Assembly (NCBI GenBank): GCA_029891345.1
Contig: CM056993.1
Coordinates: forward strand, 229,057,265-229,121,264
Direction of reading: 5' to 3'
Source of the DNA: Dryococelus australis
Taxonomy: Eukaryota; Arthropoda; Insecta; Phasmatodea; Phasmatidae
Length of the DNA stretch: 64,000 bases
The notes below the pieces were generated by a model. It searched no databases, was not told the origin of the DNA, and worked only from the letters and a program-made list of their open reading frames with translations. Positions within the stretch are counted from its first letter, which is position 1; each line of letters begins with the position of its first letter. Positions 21,719 to 31,840 of this stretch are shown one piece after another. Position numbers and translations under genes: made by a program.

Positions 21719-22095
21719 ATGACAGCACTCTGTGTTCTCCTACCAGCTGTTCTTACGCTGCCGGCAATATACCACATGCATGCTGGAGTCTATTGGACTC
21801 CGGCAGCGGTCGACTTTATTTACGAAGACAGCTTGCCCCTTGTATACGGTATTCCTTTGAATATTCCACAAACCCCTGAAAGTTTGGATCAGTATTTGCA
21901 TGTAGCATGCGCAAATCACACCTCTACTTAATGAAAAACTGCAAAGTTTTGTAAATTATTTACAGGCAGTGGAGCGCGGAGTTCTCAGCGAGTTCTTGGA
22001 TGACGTCAGTACTCACTTTCTCCAGAAGAGAGGAATCCAGGTCCTCAGCGACATTAAGACGTGATGTTGCAATGTGCTCACAAATAACCTTCTGA
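21719..22095 (+). pseudogene. env: envelope remnant (element 3)
   Basis: This is a second copy of the env N-terminal region. The start at 21719 encodes a signal-peptide-like stretch (MTALCVLLPAVLTLPA), followed by VYWTPA and SLDQYLHVAC blocks that match element 2. A stop at 21929 is followed in another frame by a FLDDVST block and a basic QKR site before a GIQ segment at about 22035. The rest of env is absent, and the copy ends near 22095. The basic cleavage site is shorter than in element 2. Confidence 0.65.
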
Positions 22096-22099
22096 AGAA

Positions 22100-23485
22100 T
22101 GGGACTGTCATTATATAACTCCTTGCAATTACAAGTTTACTACTTGATTTCATTATGATATTTTATGGATACGTTCATGCCAGATTAAGGTGTTGCATTT
22201 GAAAGCAACCTAAAATTGCTACTATGATAGCCTCTTGATGTCATATATACATATGTGTAGATATTGAATTAGCGTTAATATTTCTCTTGTGTAACCAATC
22301 ATTTATTTCCTATTATCCCTATATGTACTGATATTTTTCTTCAAACATTAAGGTTTTACAGTGTCAAGGTTTTAAGGTTAGGTATGTGGTAATCCAGTAC
22401 CACAAATAATTATTAAGAGGCTTTTACAACCTCTATCTTATCTTTTAAATATATGTACAACGTGAAACAAATAAAAACCTTACGAAATTGTAGATTTAAA
22501 AGAGCTTTCATTAAATTAAGATTGTATTATTAGTAAATTACTAGTAAATTTATATATATATATTTTTTTGTATATAACTATGTTGAATATTTCAGTGCAT
22601 TATAGCACAGTTTCAAAATGTTTTATTACTTTAGTATGGTATAAATCGAATAATAATATGGAACTCTTTGCAACGACACTATCTCTGTGATAAGTACCTA
22701 CCAAAGTGAGATATATCAAAGCCCACACAAATATAAAATCAGTGTATTACAGTTCACTAAAAGAAATTTGACATGAACTTCAAAATGTGCGTTAGTTAAA
22801 GTGCAACAAACGTATCCAAAGACAATGTGCGTCAAAAAGTGCAAACACACTACCAACAAGCAAATTGAGCCACGTGCTACAACAAATCAAAAATATATGT
22901 ATATTTTCTCTCCATGTAAATTCAATGTCACTCATAACTCTATTGTTCCTGACTATAGCTGTTAAACTTGTAAACAATTTTTCACATCTAAAATTAAGTT
23001 TCCCTACGTGTAAACTTTGAATTGTTCTTAAAATAGTCTTCTAAGAAGGTTATTACTTCCGTATGGGACTAAAGGAAAACAACATCACCTATCATTGAAA
23101 TATGTTTAGTGTAACAAAAAGTGTTATTAATGTATATATGTTCACTGTACTTATCTGCATAAGGCATTCAATAACTACTGGTGAGTAAATAATTCTGAAG
23201 TTGCAAAAACAGTAACATGCTGCCAGACAGCAAACTGCCAGCTCAGTGGTAATATCGCTGCGCAGTCTTGACAAAACATGGTGTCCCCATGCAGCACAGC
23301 CAAATTCAGCGTGCAACGACTACCTTTCCTACAGGTAGAAAATTACCTAGAATATAAGATTCCCTTTTTCAGTTTAACATTGCCTTCTTAATAACTGTGT
23401 CTAGCATTTCAATCAATACCAATTACAAAATTTTAATTTTTAGCCAGCTAGCACATATAACAAACTTATAAAGTGTACAAGTTGG
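22100..23485. other. AT-rich stretch, nothing recognised
   Basis: AT-rich, with a short TA run near 22553-22562 and no coding pattern, splice-flanked exon or repeat end that could be supported. Confidence 0.4.
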
Positions 23486-23489
23486 TATA

Positions 23490-23720
23490 GGCCGTTTACG
23501 GTAAAGTGAGCACTTTTTGAAGCTGTTTCATCAAACAAAATAACTAATAAATACATTTTATTGTGGCTTTGGACTTTTCGTTTTGGGTATGGTGAATGTA
23601 TACACTGTGATTATTACTAGCATGAAAGGGTTTACGTGAACAAATGGTGGAAGGATATAAATTTGTTGAAAGAAAAATGTAACTAGGGCTTCAAAAGTGC
23701 TCACTTTACCGTGAACGGCA
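23490..23720. mobile_element. 231-bp MITE with terminal inverted repeats
   Basis: GCCGTTTACGGTAAAGTGAG at 23491 is inverted at the right end (CTCACTTTACCGTGAACGGC, ending 23719) with 22 of 23 positions matching, and similarity continues through the GAAGC/GCTTC blocks. TA dinucleotides flank both ends (23488-23489, 23721-23722), as for Tc1/mariner-type elements. There is no coding capacity, so it is a non-autonomous element. Confidence 0.75.
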
Positions 23721-23939
23721 TAAAAATACTTCCTGGCACGTTATTGAGTGAAGTAACACCACTAGTGCGTGCAAAAATATTTTTGAATTCCCTCTTACCC
23801 ACATCCACCGACTAGTCTTTAGGGGCTTTTTAATGTTAAATGTGGAGATGGATGTACTTCCGTCCATCTCATGGTCTCACTAGCTCTCGGTGGGCTGCGG
23901 TAGCGGCGGAAGAAAAACCACGGACAGGCCAATCCAATG

Positions 23940-24317
23940 GGCACCTTCGCTTCTCATCTGAAGGCTACTACAACAGGGTGTGGTGTCCCTGGAACCTTCT
24001 GAAGAGCTGAAAACTGAGAACGGGAGGAAGCTAGGGGGTAAAGCCCCACCAACATACGGACGGCCTGAGTTCGTTCCCAGGGTGATTCTTCGTCAAGTGC
24101 CTTATTGGTCTGGATGCAGCTCCAGGTAGCTTGGTAGGTAGAGGTAGCCTTCCTCTCCTTCAGGTTCTTCCCACTTCGCTTGGTAAAGGGCATCAGGTTC
24201 TAAACCTTGTCTTATGAGATAGGAGCAGGTGATGTCCAGTTCGCTATCTAAGAGTGTTCTGACATCTTGACTTACTAGGCTGGCGCCCAGTCTAACTATT
24301 TCTCCAGCCAGCAACAC
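23940..24317 (-). pseudogene. gag: gag N-terminal part, gypsy family A (minus copy)
   Basis: On the minus strand a frame from the ATG at 24317 encodes MLLAGEIVRLGASLVSQDV, then TCSYLIRQGLEPDALYQAKW and an acidic EPEGEEGYLYLPSYLELHPD segment, stopping at about 24102. A second frame (24193-23954) carries the rest. The plus-strand copy at 32.2-32.6 kb repeats the same order (TCSYLLR, SYLGLHPD, VGLYP blocks). Because the region follows an LTR and leader, it is best read as gag, although no capsid motif or zinc knuckle is seen. Truncated at about 23940. Confidence 0.5.
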
Positions 24318-25311
24318 AAACGGTGCGGTGGTTGAAGAATGGGTTTTTTTTGGAGGCGTGCCAATAGCTTCGATGGGTGATTTCCTAGAGCAGACAGGCC
24401 CAACCCAGAGCCAACCAAGTACTCTCTCTGGCAGCTTACGTGGTGCGGTGGATGGAGTACAAGCTGGTCTAGTGGTCTCTACTATCTAGAGGTGTATGAC
24501 AAGTGGTTGTGGCTCTACCGTTTGGTACACATGGTGCGCCGAACGGGTGGCCGTTAAATGGTGTGTGTTTCTCGACATACGAGGCCCTGAGGGGGAGCTC
24601 GCAGTCCCAGACTAGGTAGTAAAATTGTATTGTTCAAACCCCGGTCTCCTGCTTTACTCTTATGGGGTATGGTGTCTACTATGGCTTCTGGGTGTACTCA
24701 AGGAAAATGAGACAACAAGACAGAATAAGAACGTGTTTAATCCAAGAGGAATATAAGACGGTGGCTCGTACTATCTCCTGACTACCTCGAGCTGACTGGA
24801 AGTAGTAAACTATGTTATCCAGGTAAAGGTGACCTGGTTTTAGGCTAAAGGGTGGCAGTTTTGACTAAGGTAGCTATATTAACTTTCCCTGTCTATACTG
24901 TATCACATGTCCTGAAGAGACTTAGGGGGCCCACTTCCTGAAGGGAGCATGGGGTAGCCGTTGCTGTGGGCAAGCGACTAAGAAGGGACAGATATCTTCT
25001 GAAAGGTTTGCAAGGAGGCTTCTGGAAGATCTAGCAGTAGGCAAAGGCGATGTTGAAGAGCTTCTAGGTGGTGTAGGTGGTGATTCATCAGAGAGTTCTA
25101 GCACATGAGGCAGTAGAGCGAGCTACCAAGGCTGAAGCGGCTCTCAGAAGAGCCAGACGACAACTAGTGTTTCGACCGGTGCACTGCAATATTTTACTCC
25201 GACCAAGGGCTTGCCATCCCTGGAGAGGGGGGTATGATGGGCACTTGTCTGTAGGTGGAGTTAAGGGCAGCTGCCTGGTAGCCATTATTGGCGGTGCTAT
25301 CTCTTGGCACA
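24318..25311 (-). repeat. LTR and leader of gypsy family A (minus copy)
   Basis: On the minus strand the LTR begins TGTGCCAAGAGATAGCACC at 25311. It matches the plus copy that begins TGCGCCAAGAGATAGTGCC at 31205, with further shared blocks (GTTGTCGTCTGGCT, CGCTTGCCC, GCTACCCCATGCTC, ACCAGGT). The LTR-leader boundary was not fixed but lies near 24.65 kb. The apparent plus-strand open frames in this stretch are shadows. Confidence 0.7.
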
Positions 25312-25330
25312 CCCTTGAACTCGCTCGGGG

Positions 25331-25588
25331 TTGCAGCTACGGCTCAACTGCTGGGTATTGATTGTTGGCATCTTCTCAAGGGGAGGCTGGGCCAGGCTTT
25401 GCTTACTGACTGCTGATGATGAAACGTACGACACTGTCCTGTCTGTAATAAACCCAGCAGCCAGGGATTATCCTGTAGCCGCTCTGGTAGATATCATACC
25501 ATCCCAAACCCCCTACAATGCGCTTAGAGCGATTCAAGTAGATGAAGCGAAGTCGTTTATCTTCTTTGTCAGTAAGCGTCATGCATGA
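25331..25588 (+). pseudogene. gag capsid fragment of an LTR retroelement
   Basis: A plus-strand frame encodes LLTADDETYDTVLSVINPAA and PSQTPYNALRAIQVDEAKS. This resembles the second half of arthropod Ty3-type capsid proteins, where a D-E-x-K/T-Y-x-x-V-x-x-L block is followed after about 25 residues by N-x-Y-x-x-L-K/R. It sits next to the family A LTR but in the opposite orientation, so it belongs to a different insertion. No other part of that element is seen. Confidence 0.4.
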
Positions 25589-25589
25589 A

Positions 25590-27120
25590 TAAGGAACTAC
25601 AAACGTACAAGTTTGCTAATAATAGTACAATGCTTTGGATAATATAGAATTCTAATACACTTACATGGCTGTCATTTTGACGCAAGACTTTGATGGTACT
25701 ATAATTGTATATTTTTAGTATGGGTTACTCTACCACTACTGTACAGTATTTGGATTCCAAATTTGACGGGAATCAATTGAGTGGTTCATGAGCGGTAACA
25801 TAATAGTACAGTAAAACCTTGATACTTGGAAATGCTCTGAGCCAAAATTTTTCACTTCAAATTACATAATTTTGAATTACCTGAATTAAAAAAATGTTAG
25901 TAAATGAATTAAAAAAAAGGAATTTTGGTTCGTACGTTTGTACTCACGGCATGTTTATTTATCCTTTAGAAATTATGTTAACATAGCAGAAGTTAGGGAA
26001 GACTAGAATCAATGGCATTTATTCACATAGGCCTACCACTTGTATATTTCCCCAAAAATAAAGCCTCCAAAACTGTATTAATAATACGTGGGTCAGACAG
26101 AACTTGGAGTCATTCATGCATACTGATTTATTGGGGTGGTTGCTGGCGGCAAATAAGCGTTGTCGCATGTATGCCTGGTCTTGTTTGTGTATTGAAAAGC
26201 ATTATGAATAAATAGGGGCACACAAAACACCGTCGGTGCTCGTGTGGTTAAGGGTGCTTCATAACATGATTTATTTTGCGAGTCCAAGACCAAGATGTGC
26301 AGGATCGATACAAGTGGTTGTGGCAGCATATCACACATCACACTGCCTCTATTCTTTTCGCTGGCAACTTGCCTGTATGACGCGTAAGCGGTGACATCAT
26401 TATTTTATGGTGTAATAGTTTTAAAAAATTGATACTGATAAGGAAATAGAAAAAAGATAGTCTTCTGGCATGGAAAAGTTTTATATATGCAGTTCATAAG
26501 AAGAAATTTTAAAAATTATGGAACACTATTAAAATAAAATTTAATTCACTTAAACTTAGCACATTGTTAGGTACATACATAAGAAGCAACTTTTAAGTGT
26601 TAGCAGTTGAAAATTGAAAATAAATGATGAATCACAGTGACTGTGCTACTAAGGGGTAAAAAAATATGATGATGAAATATGATGAAATATGTGAACAAGT
26701 TGAAGGAAAAACAAGCCCTGATTCCCATGCCAGCCATCCGCATTTCCAGGAATTCACCAATGCATGCATCCACCGCTGTACACCGGACATTCAAAAACTA
26801 ATGTTTTGGTCAAGTTTGGTCGAATTGATGTGTCCAACAGTTTAACTGGCCCGAACGATGATAAATCTGATCGATGTGCACCAAAACATCAACCAATGAA
26901 TTTTCAAAGAAAACCCTGTGAAAACATATATGTATATAAATTAATAAAACTCTTGTGAATGGTAAAGTCAAAGAAAGGCAAATGGACAAGTTTAACTGCA
27001 ACTGAAAATATTGTGCCTTCAACTTGTAGTGTTGAAGGTTATGTATTTTTCTACAGTTTTTTATAATAATTTTTAAATCACATTAGGTTAAATTCCCTGT
27101 TTCTTTTGTTAGTGACCGCA
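25590..27120. other. AT-rich stretch with one isolated pogo-like end
   Basis: No gene is recognised. At 25809 CAGTAAAACCTTGATAC resembles the terminal repeat of the MITE at 27124, preceded by TA, but no matching opposite end was found. Short GATGAAATAT repeats occur near 26668-26695. Confidence 0.35.
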
Positions 27121-27123
27121 ATA

Positions 27124-27240
27124 CAGTAAAACCCTGTTAAGACTTAAGAAAGTAAAATTCTTAGAAATGTGTGCTTATTAAGTAGTAAAACTTCTCAAAA
27201 GGGTAAAATTAACAAGAACTTTCTTAAGAGGGTTTTTCTG
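27124..27240. mobile_element. 117-bp MITE with TA target duplication
   Basis: CAGTAAAACCCTGTTAAG at the left and its inverse at the right (CTTAAGAGGGTTTTTCTG) match at 16 of 18 positions. TA flanks both ends (27122-27123 and 27241-27242). The CAGT...ACTG-like termini and TA duplication point to a pogo/Tc1-mariner relative. It is too short to code. Confidence 0.75.
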
Positions 27241-27483
27241 TATTCTAAATTTTTTGTGATGCCACGTGGAGCAGGAACATATGATCAGTTTTAATTTGTG
27301 GCTATATTCGAGTGGTTATCAGTAGAGCGTTTGTTTTTTAGTGTATTGGGAGTTGCAGTTGAGGTTTCATAAGTTTTGTGAAAACAGTTTTTTTTTCTTT
27401 TTTAATTCTTTCACAGTTTTCATGTAGTAAGCAGTATTTATTCTAAGCCTTCTCTGCGACACACTAGGGTTTAGTTTTGTACA

Positions 27484-27828
27484 ATGAGTGTAAATGTAGG
27501 AGATATTAACAGTTGTGACAATGTGAACAATGTAAATAAAGAAGGTCATATTGAAGGTAGAAAGGGTTTAAGGGACATAGTTCTTGTAAGTGAAATTCAA
27601 TTTCTGCAGCTAATAAATTATTTTAAAAATAGTGTATTGAACTGTTGCGAATTGAATGTGTCAAAGGAAAATGCAGTAAATGAAGGGAAATTTCAGGTAG
27701 GGGGGATAACGAAAAATGTTTGTAATAAAGTAGTAATGCTATTTGAATCAGATGTTGGGTTGCCCCAGTCAGAGTTTAATGAGAATACAGTACCAGTAGT
27801 GAAAGATTCTTGTGAAAGTGCGGGGTAA
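27484..27828 (+). CDS. unrecognised 114-codon open frame
   Basis: An open frame from the ATG at 27484 to the stop at 27826 encodes an Asn/Val/Lys/Glu-rich product with MSVNVGDINSCDNVNNVNK at the start and EIQFLQLINYFKNSVLNC in the middle. No domain, signal peptide or membrane segment is recognised. Beyond the stop, another frame continues with Lys/Arg-rich codons (about 27900-28050), so it may be part of a longer decayed gene. In a region this AT-rich a 114-codon frame is uncommon but could be chance. It lies on the strand opposite to ATR. Confidence 0.25.
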   Translation: MSVNVGDINSCDNVNNVNKEGHIEGRKGLRDIVLVSEIQFLQLINYFKNSVLNCCELNVSKENAVNEGKFQVGGITKNVCNKVVMLFESDVGLPQSEFNENTVPVVKDSCESAG

Positions 27829-28514
27829 TCTAGAGTGAAATGTTATGATGTATCCTTCAGAAAGAAGTTTTGTAAGGCAAAAGAAATGATTAAAAAAAAA
27901 AATTAAATCAGTAATGAGGAAAAAAGGGGGTAACTTTAAGACAGTAGGGAAAGGTACAATTGTAAAGTACAGTGGAAGGAAGGCTGAGAAAGAAAGGGTG
28001 ATTTGGAGAGAAAGTGTGAGAATGTTGTGGACGAAGAAAAGGAAAAAATGAATAATGAAAGGCAGGTAGACTGCTGTAATTTAGGTTAAAAAGATAATAA
28101 GTTTTTTTGTGTACGGTACATTTCTTTGTAAAGTTTTTAAATATTTTTATAGTGCTGTTTTTTAATACTTTTATGCTACAGTAAGATAATAATGATAGGT
28201 TAAGGAGTATAATGTTGATAGGTATTTTGTTAAAATAAGTAGATGAAATGAACACAAAGTAGAGTTATGTTGTATAGAAGGTGACGGTGTAAAGTGTAAT
28301 TTTTTTTTTTGAGAATAGGCAACCGGTAGGACATGATTAAGGTGAGAAAAATGTTTTTGTGCAAGCCAGTAGATAGTTATTGGATAAAAAAATTATTTAT
28401 ATGAAATAAAGAGTTTATTTTTATGTTTTTCAAATAAAAAGATGTATATACATATCAGTATATTAATGTAAAATTTGGATGCATAAAAACGAGATAGAAG
28501 ATGAATAATTATAT

Positions 28515-28517
<3 letters not shown>

Positions 28518-28576
<59 letters not shown>
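28518..28576. repeat. (TA)n microsatellite
   Basis: An uninterrupted TA dinucleotide run of about 58 bp in AT-rich sequence. Array length is likely to vary. Confidence 0.95.
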
Positions 28577-28579
<3 letters not shown>

Positions 28580-28581
<2 letters not shown>

Positions 28582-30507
28582 CATTAACAGGTAATATTAT
28601 GTGAGTTGGAGAGACAAGAATGAATTTAAATATAGCTAACCAGTGTAAGGAATTTTTGGAATAACAGGAAAAAGTTAAAAGAGGTTAAAAAATTTAAGAA
28701 AAAATATAGAGATAATAAATTTTTTTTTTTGTTATAAAATATTTTTGACAAGAACATTTAAGGAAAGATGCGAGTCGTCTTGTAGTAAGTAAAGTAAGTT
28801 ACAAGTTTACCAATGCTTAAGAAAAATTACAGAGTTAATTTTAACATTTAGGAAGGTAATGTTATTGAAACATTTTCAACGAACAGTGTCAAGTTGTGTA
28901 GTTGTATTTGTGCTTGTACTTTTAGTGTAATTAAGAACACATTTAACTAGTCATATAATTTTTTATGTTTTGTAAACCTTGTAGTAATATTTTTTTTGAT
29001 GTTTGTATGTGGATAAATGGAGGAATTGTATAACGTAAAAGTTGTGCTGTTTGTTTGACACCAAAGGTAAGATTTGTTTTGTTGTGTGTAACTATGAAAT
29101 TTAGTGCTTGTACTTTTAAACAAGATACAGAGCTGTAACAATAAATAATAAACAAAATTATATTAGTTTCATATATTAAAAAGTAAACTGAGAGTTCATT
29201 AACAAAGTATGAGGGGAAATTTTTAAAAGTACAAAATTTTGAAAATATATAAGGGAAGTTGATGTTCATATTTAAAAATGTGGGTGGTCATTAGGGTGCC
29301 AGGAGGGAAAGAACTTCCCTCCTGCCTTCTTAAATTTCTCTCATTACGCAAGCTTTTCAGCGACGTCATTAATTGGACTAAAATTTTTTTTTAAATTTTA
29401 ATATGGCACCTTTTTAAGTTTCATTTCTCTACCGATTGAGTCAAATCAAGCTGTGATTTCCAGTCGTCATTTTGGCAGCTGTGAAGTTACATGCTCTCTG
29501 TGCAGATGTCATGCCCTGGCAGGGCAGTTGCCCTCTCCAGGTCATGGAGACTTCATTCTTCCTGGAGGCTTTGATCTAACCTCTCTGGCTGCAACTACAC
29601 AAGTCCTTGACTGACCCAAAACACTGGTATTTCAATGCTGCATGCACACGTCGGCAGGCCCAGAGGAATGTGTGTTTATCAACTTCCAGTGCAGCCGTTG
29701 CTGGAACTTGACACATTTCCGCAAACGGGAGGCTACGTAAACCGCACGAAAACTCACCAGATATCACAACATCAGAATTTGATTTCCGTGTGTAATCGGG
29801 ACACCTGTGTGGATAGCTGTCAGCAGTTGGCCCTGCATGCGTGCTCTTGTATGTGAAAACAGACACACTTCCCTATCCCACTTCGTGGAACAAATTTCTC
29901 AAACTGCACACCTGAGGCTAATGTTAAAAAATCCAGCTGTGACATCATTGGAAAAAATTTAAAAACTCAAATAAAAATCCCAAATGTGTATCATTTGATA
30001 CTGGAACAATACTAAAACTACAGTTACATTAAGAGCATCTCACATTTTAATACCAAATGAGAAATTAAAATTTTGAAATAATGCTCAAAGAAAACTAATA
30101 AGTTACAACACCTAACTAACAAATTTCAATATAAAAATAGACTGCACTTAATAAAAATTTAACTTTACTGGTTTGAACAACATTTTACAAAAAATTCATG
30201 TGACAAAAGTTTCATTTATTGTTTAACACCCTTTAACTAATTTTCTAGCACAAGTCATTTGACACTGTAACAACAGAAACTCATTTGCACAATATGTATA
30301 TAGGTACTCAATTATTTACCCACAAAATCTGAAAAACAAATTCGCTATCAACAGAACTAAAAAATGAAGAAATAAGTACAAGAGATCTGTTTGTTGTACC
30401 TATTAAATATAAAATTATTTTAAACTAGGACACATGGACAACAGGTTAGCAATTCTTATCAAGCTACATTGAGTTAAAAAAAAAAGAAGTAATTGAATAC
30501 CACTAAC
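28580..30507. other. AT-rich intron-like sequence with a GC-richer island
   Basis: Mostly AT-rich with no gene. A short hairpin (CAGGAGGGAA, 5-base loop, TTCCCTCCTG) lies at 29300-29324. From about 29460 to 29880 base composition is clearly GC-richer and both strands are open (minus 29576-29866, plus 29635-29856), but neither product is recognised. It is probably an undetermined repeat fragment. ATR exon C follows at 30508. Confidence 0.4.
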
Positions 30508-30622
30508 CAGTTGTAAGGATCGGAGAAAGTCTGTCGAAACCATTCTTCAAGTACTGGAGGATGTTTCGGCAAAAGGTGTTCCAAAAACATTTCCCGCTTT
30601 TTAGACAATGAATCAGTCACAG
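30508..30622 (-). CDS. ATR: ATR checkpoint kinase, exon C (kinase domain)
   Basis: This is a 115-base minus-strand exon between CTTTCAG (acceptor) and GTTAGT (donor). It adds two bases to a codon begun in exon B, encodes VTDSLSKKREMFLEHL, then LPKHPPVLEEWFRQTF and SDPYN, and ends with two bases of a Trp codon. The LPxHPPxxxEWFxxTFxDPxxW pattern is characteristic of the ATR kinase domain and not of ATM, mTOR or SMG1. ATR is the nuclear PI3K-like Ser/Thr kinase that signals replication stress. The next exon, which should carry the catalytic loop, was not found to the left. No frame damage is seen, unlike in the surrounding elements. Confidence 0.9.
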
Positions 30623-31204
30623 CTGAAAGCATGAAAAGGAAATGAAATATGTGAGTACTTTTTCACAAACATTCAAAATAATTTCTGTAAACAATAATAT
30701 ATTTTGTAAATATATATTTGTTTGTATCTTGTTGTACTGAGACCAACTTCCAACCTGGTATTTGCCAGTCCACGTTCTCAAGTATTACAGTTTTCAAAAC
30801 CCCAAGTGAAAATGTAGTTACTCGCAAGACATTAAATATCTGTTTAAAGTGTGTATTATTTCACTAATGACAGTTATTAGTATCAATTAAAAATTAAATC
30901 GTAGCTTTATATTCTTATGTACGAAAGAAAATTTTAAATTGATGCGTGACAATTACTGACTTGGAAGAAAGCAACTTTGCTTCATCTACGTGCACTTTCC
31001 CAAATCACATTGGACAGGGTACGAGTTGTATAATTATTACCACAGCGGCTACAGGATATTCCTTACGTGTGGGGAATGTAACAGACGTGAAAGAATTACA
31101 ATTTTTATCAGCACGGCCAGCAAGCAATGCCTAGACACCTTTCGAGAAGAAGTCAAGTTTCAATAAGTGAGCAGGCGAGTCATAGCAAGCAGATAGCTAA
31201 ATGG

Positions 31205-31840
31205 TGCGCCAAGAGATAGTGCCACCAGTCAAAAATTGCCACCACCCAGCTGACTTTAGCTCCGCCCAGACAAGTGCGCATTGCACCCCCTACTTCTAGC
31301 CCAGTGAGGCCTAAGCCGGTGCTATATTTACCTGTGCACTGACTGATCTAGTTAGTTGTCGTCTGGCTATTCTCAGAGCCACTTCAACCCAGCAGTTCGC
31401 TCCACCACCTTGTGCACTGGAGCTGTCTGACCTCTACATCGCCTAGACACCCAGAAGCTCTTCAACATTCCCTCTGCCAGCATCCAGATCTACCAGAGGG
31501 ATTCCCACTTCTAACCTTATAGAAGACTTCAACCCTCCAGTCGCTTGCCCTCGGCAAAGGCTACCCCATGCTCACTTCAGGACACGGACACTGCATAGAA
31601 CAGGAAAGTTAGTTAGCTACCTTAGTCGAAACTGTCACCCTTAGTTTAGAACCAGGTCCCTTCACCTCAATTTGCATAGTCTATTAATTCCAGTCATCTC
31701 AAGGTAGTTAAGAGGTAGTAAAGGCAATCGTGTTCTATTCCTCTCAGAACAAACACGTTCCTAACCTACACTAATTTCTCATTTCCTTGGGTACGTTGAA
31801 TTTTCTAGTAAACATCGTGCCCCAACAGAGAGGAGCAGGA
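31205..31840 (+). repeat. LTR of gypsy family A (plus copy)
   Basis: It begins TGCGCCAAGAGATAGTGCC at 31205 and matches the minus copy at 25311 block by block. A TATA-like CTATATTTA lies near 31322. The right edge is approximate. The LTR sits inside the 12.3-kb ATR intron in the orientation opposite to ATR. No paired 3' LTR is seen, so the element is a 5' fragment. Confidence 0.65.

Noticed and set aside
24625-24650. tRNA-like T-arm sequence (GTTCAAACCCCGG) near the family A leader
   Set aside because: Only a T-arm resemblance is present, with no D-arm or acceptor pairing. It might relate to a primer-binding region but could not be shown.
28393-28584. 63-codon frame rich in Tyr/Ile
   Set aside because: It is a translation of the TA microsatellite.
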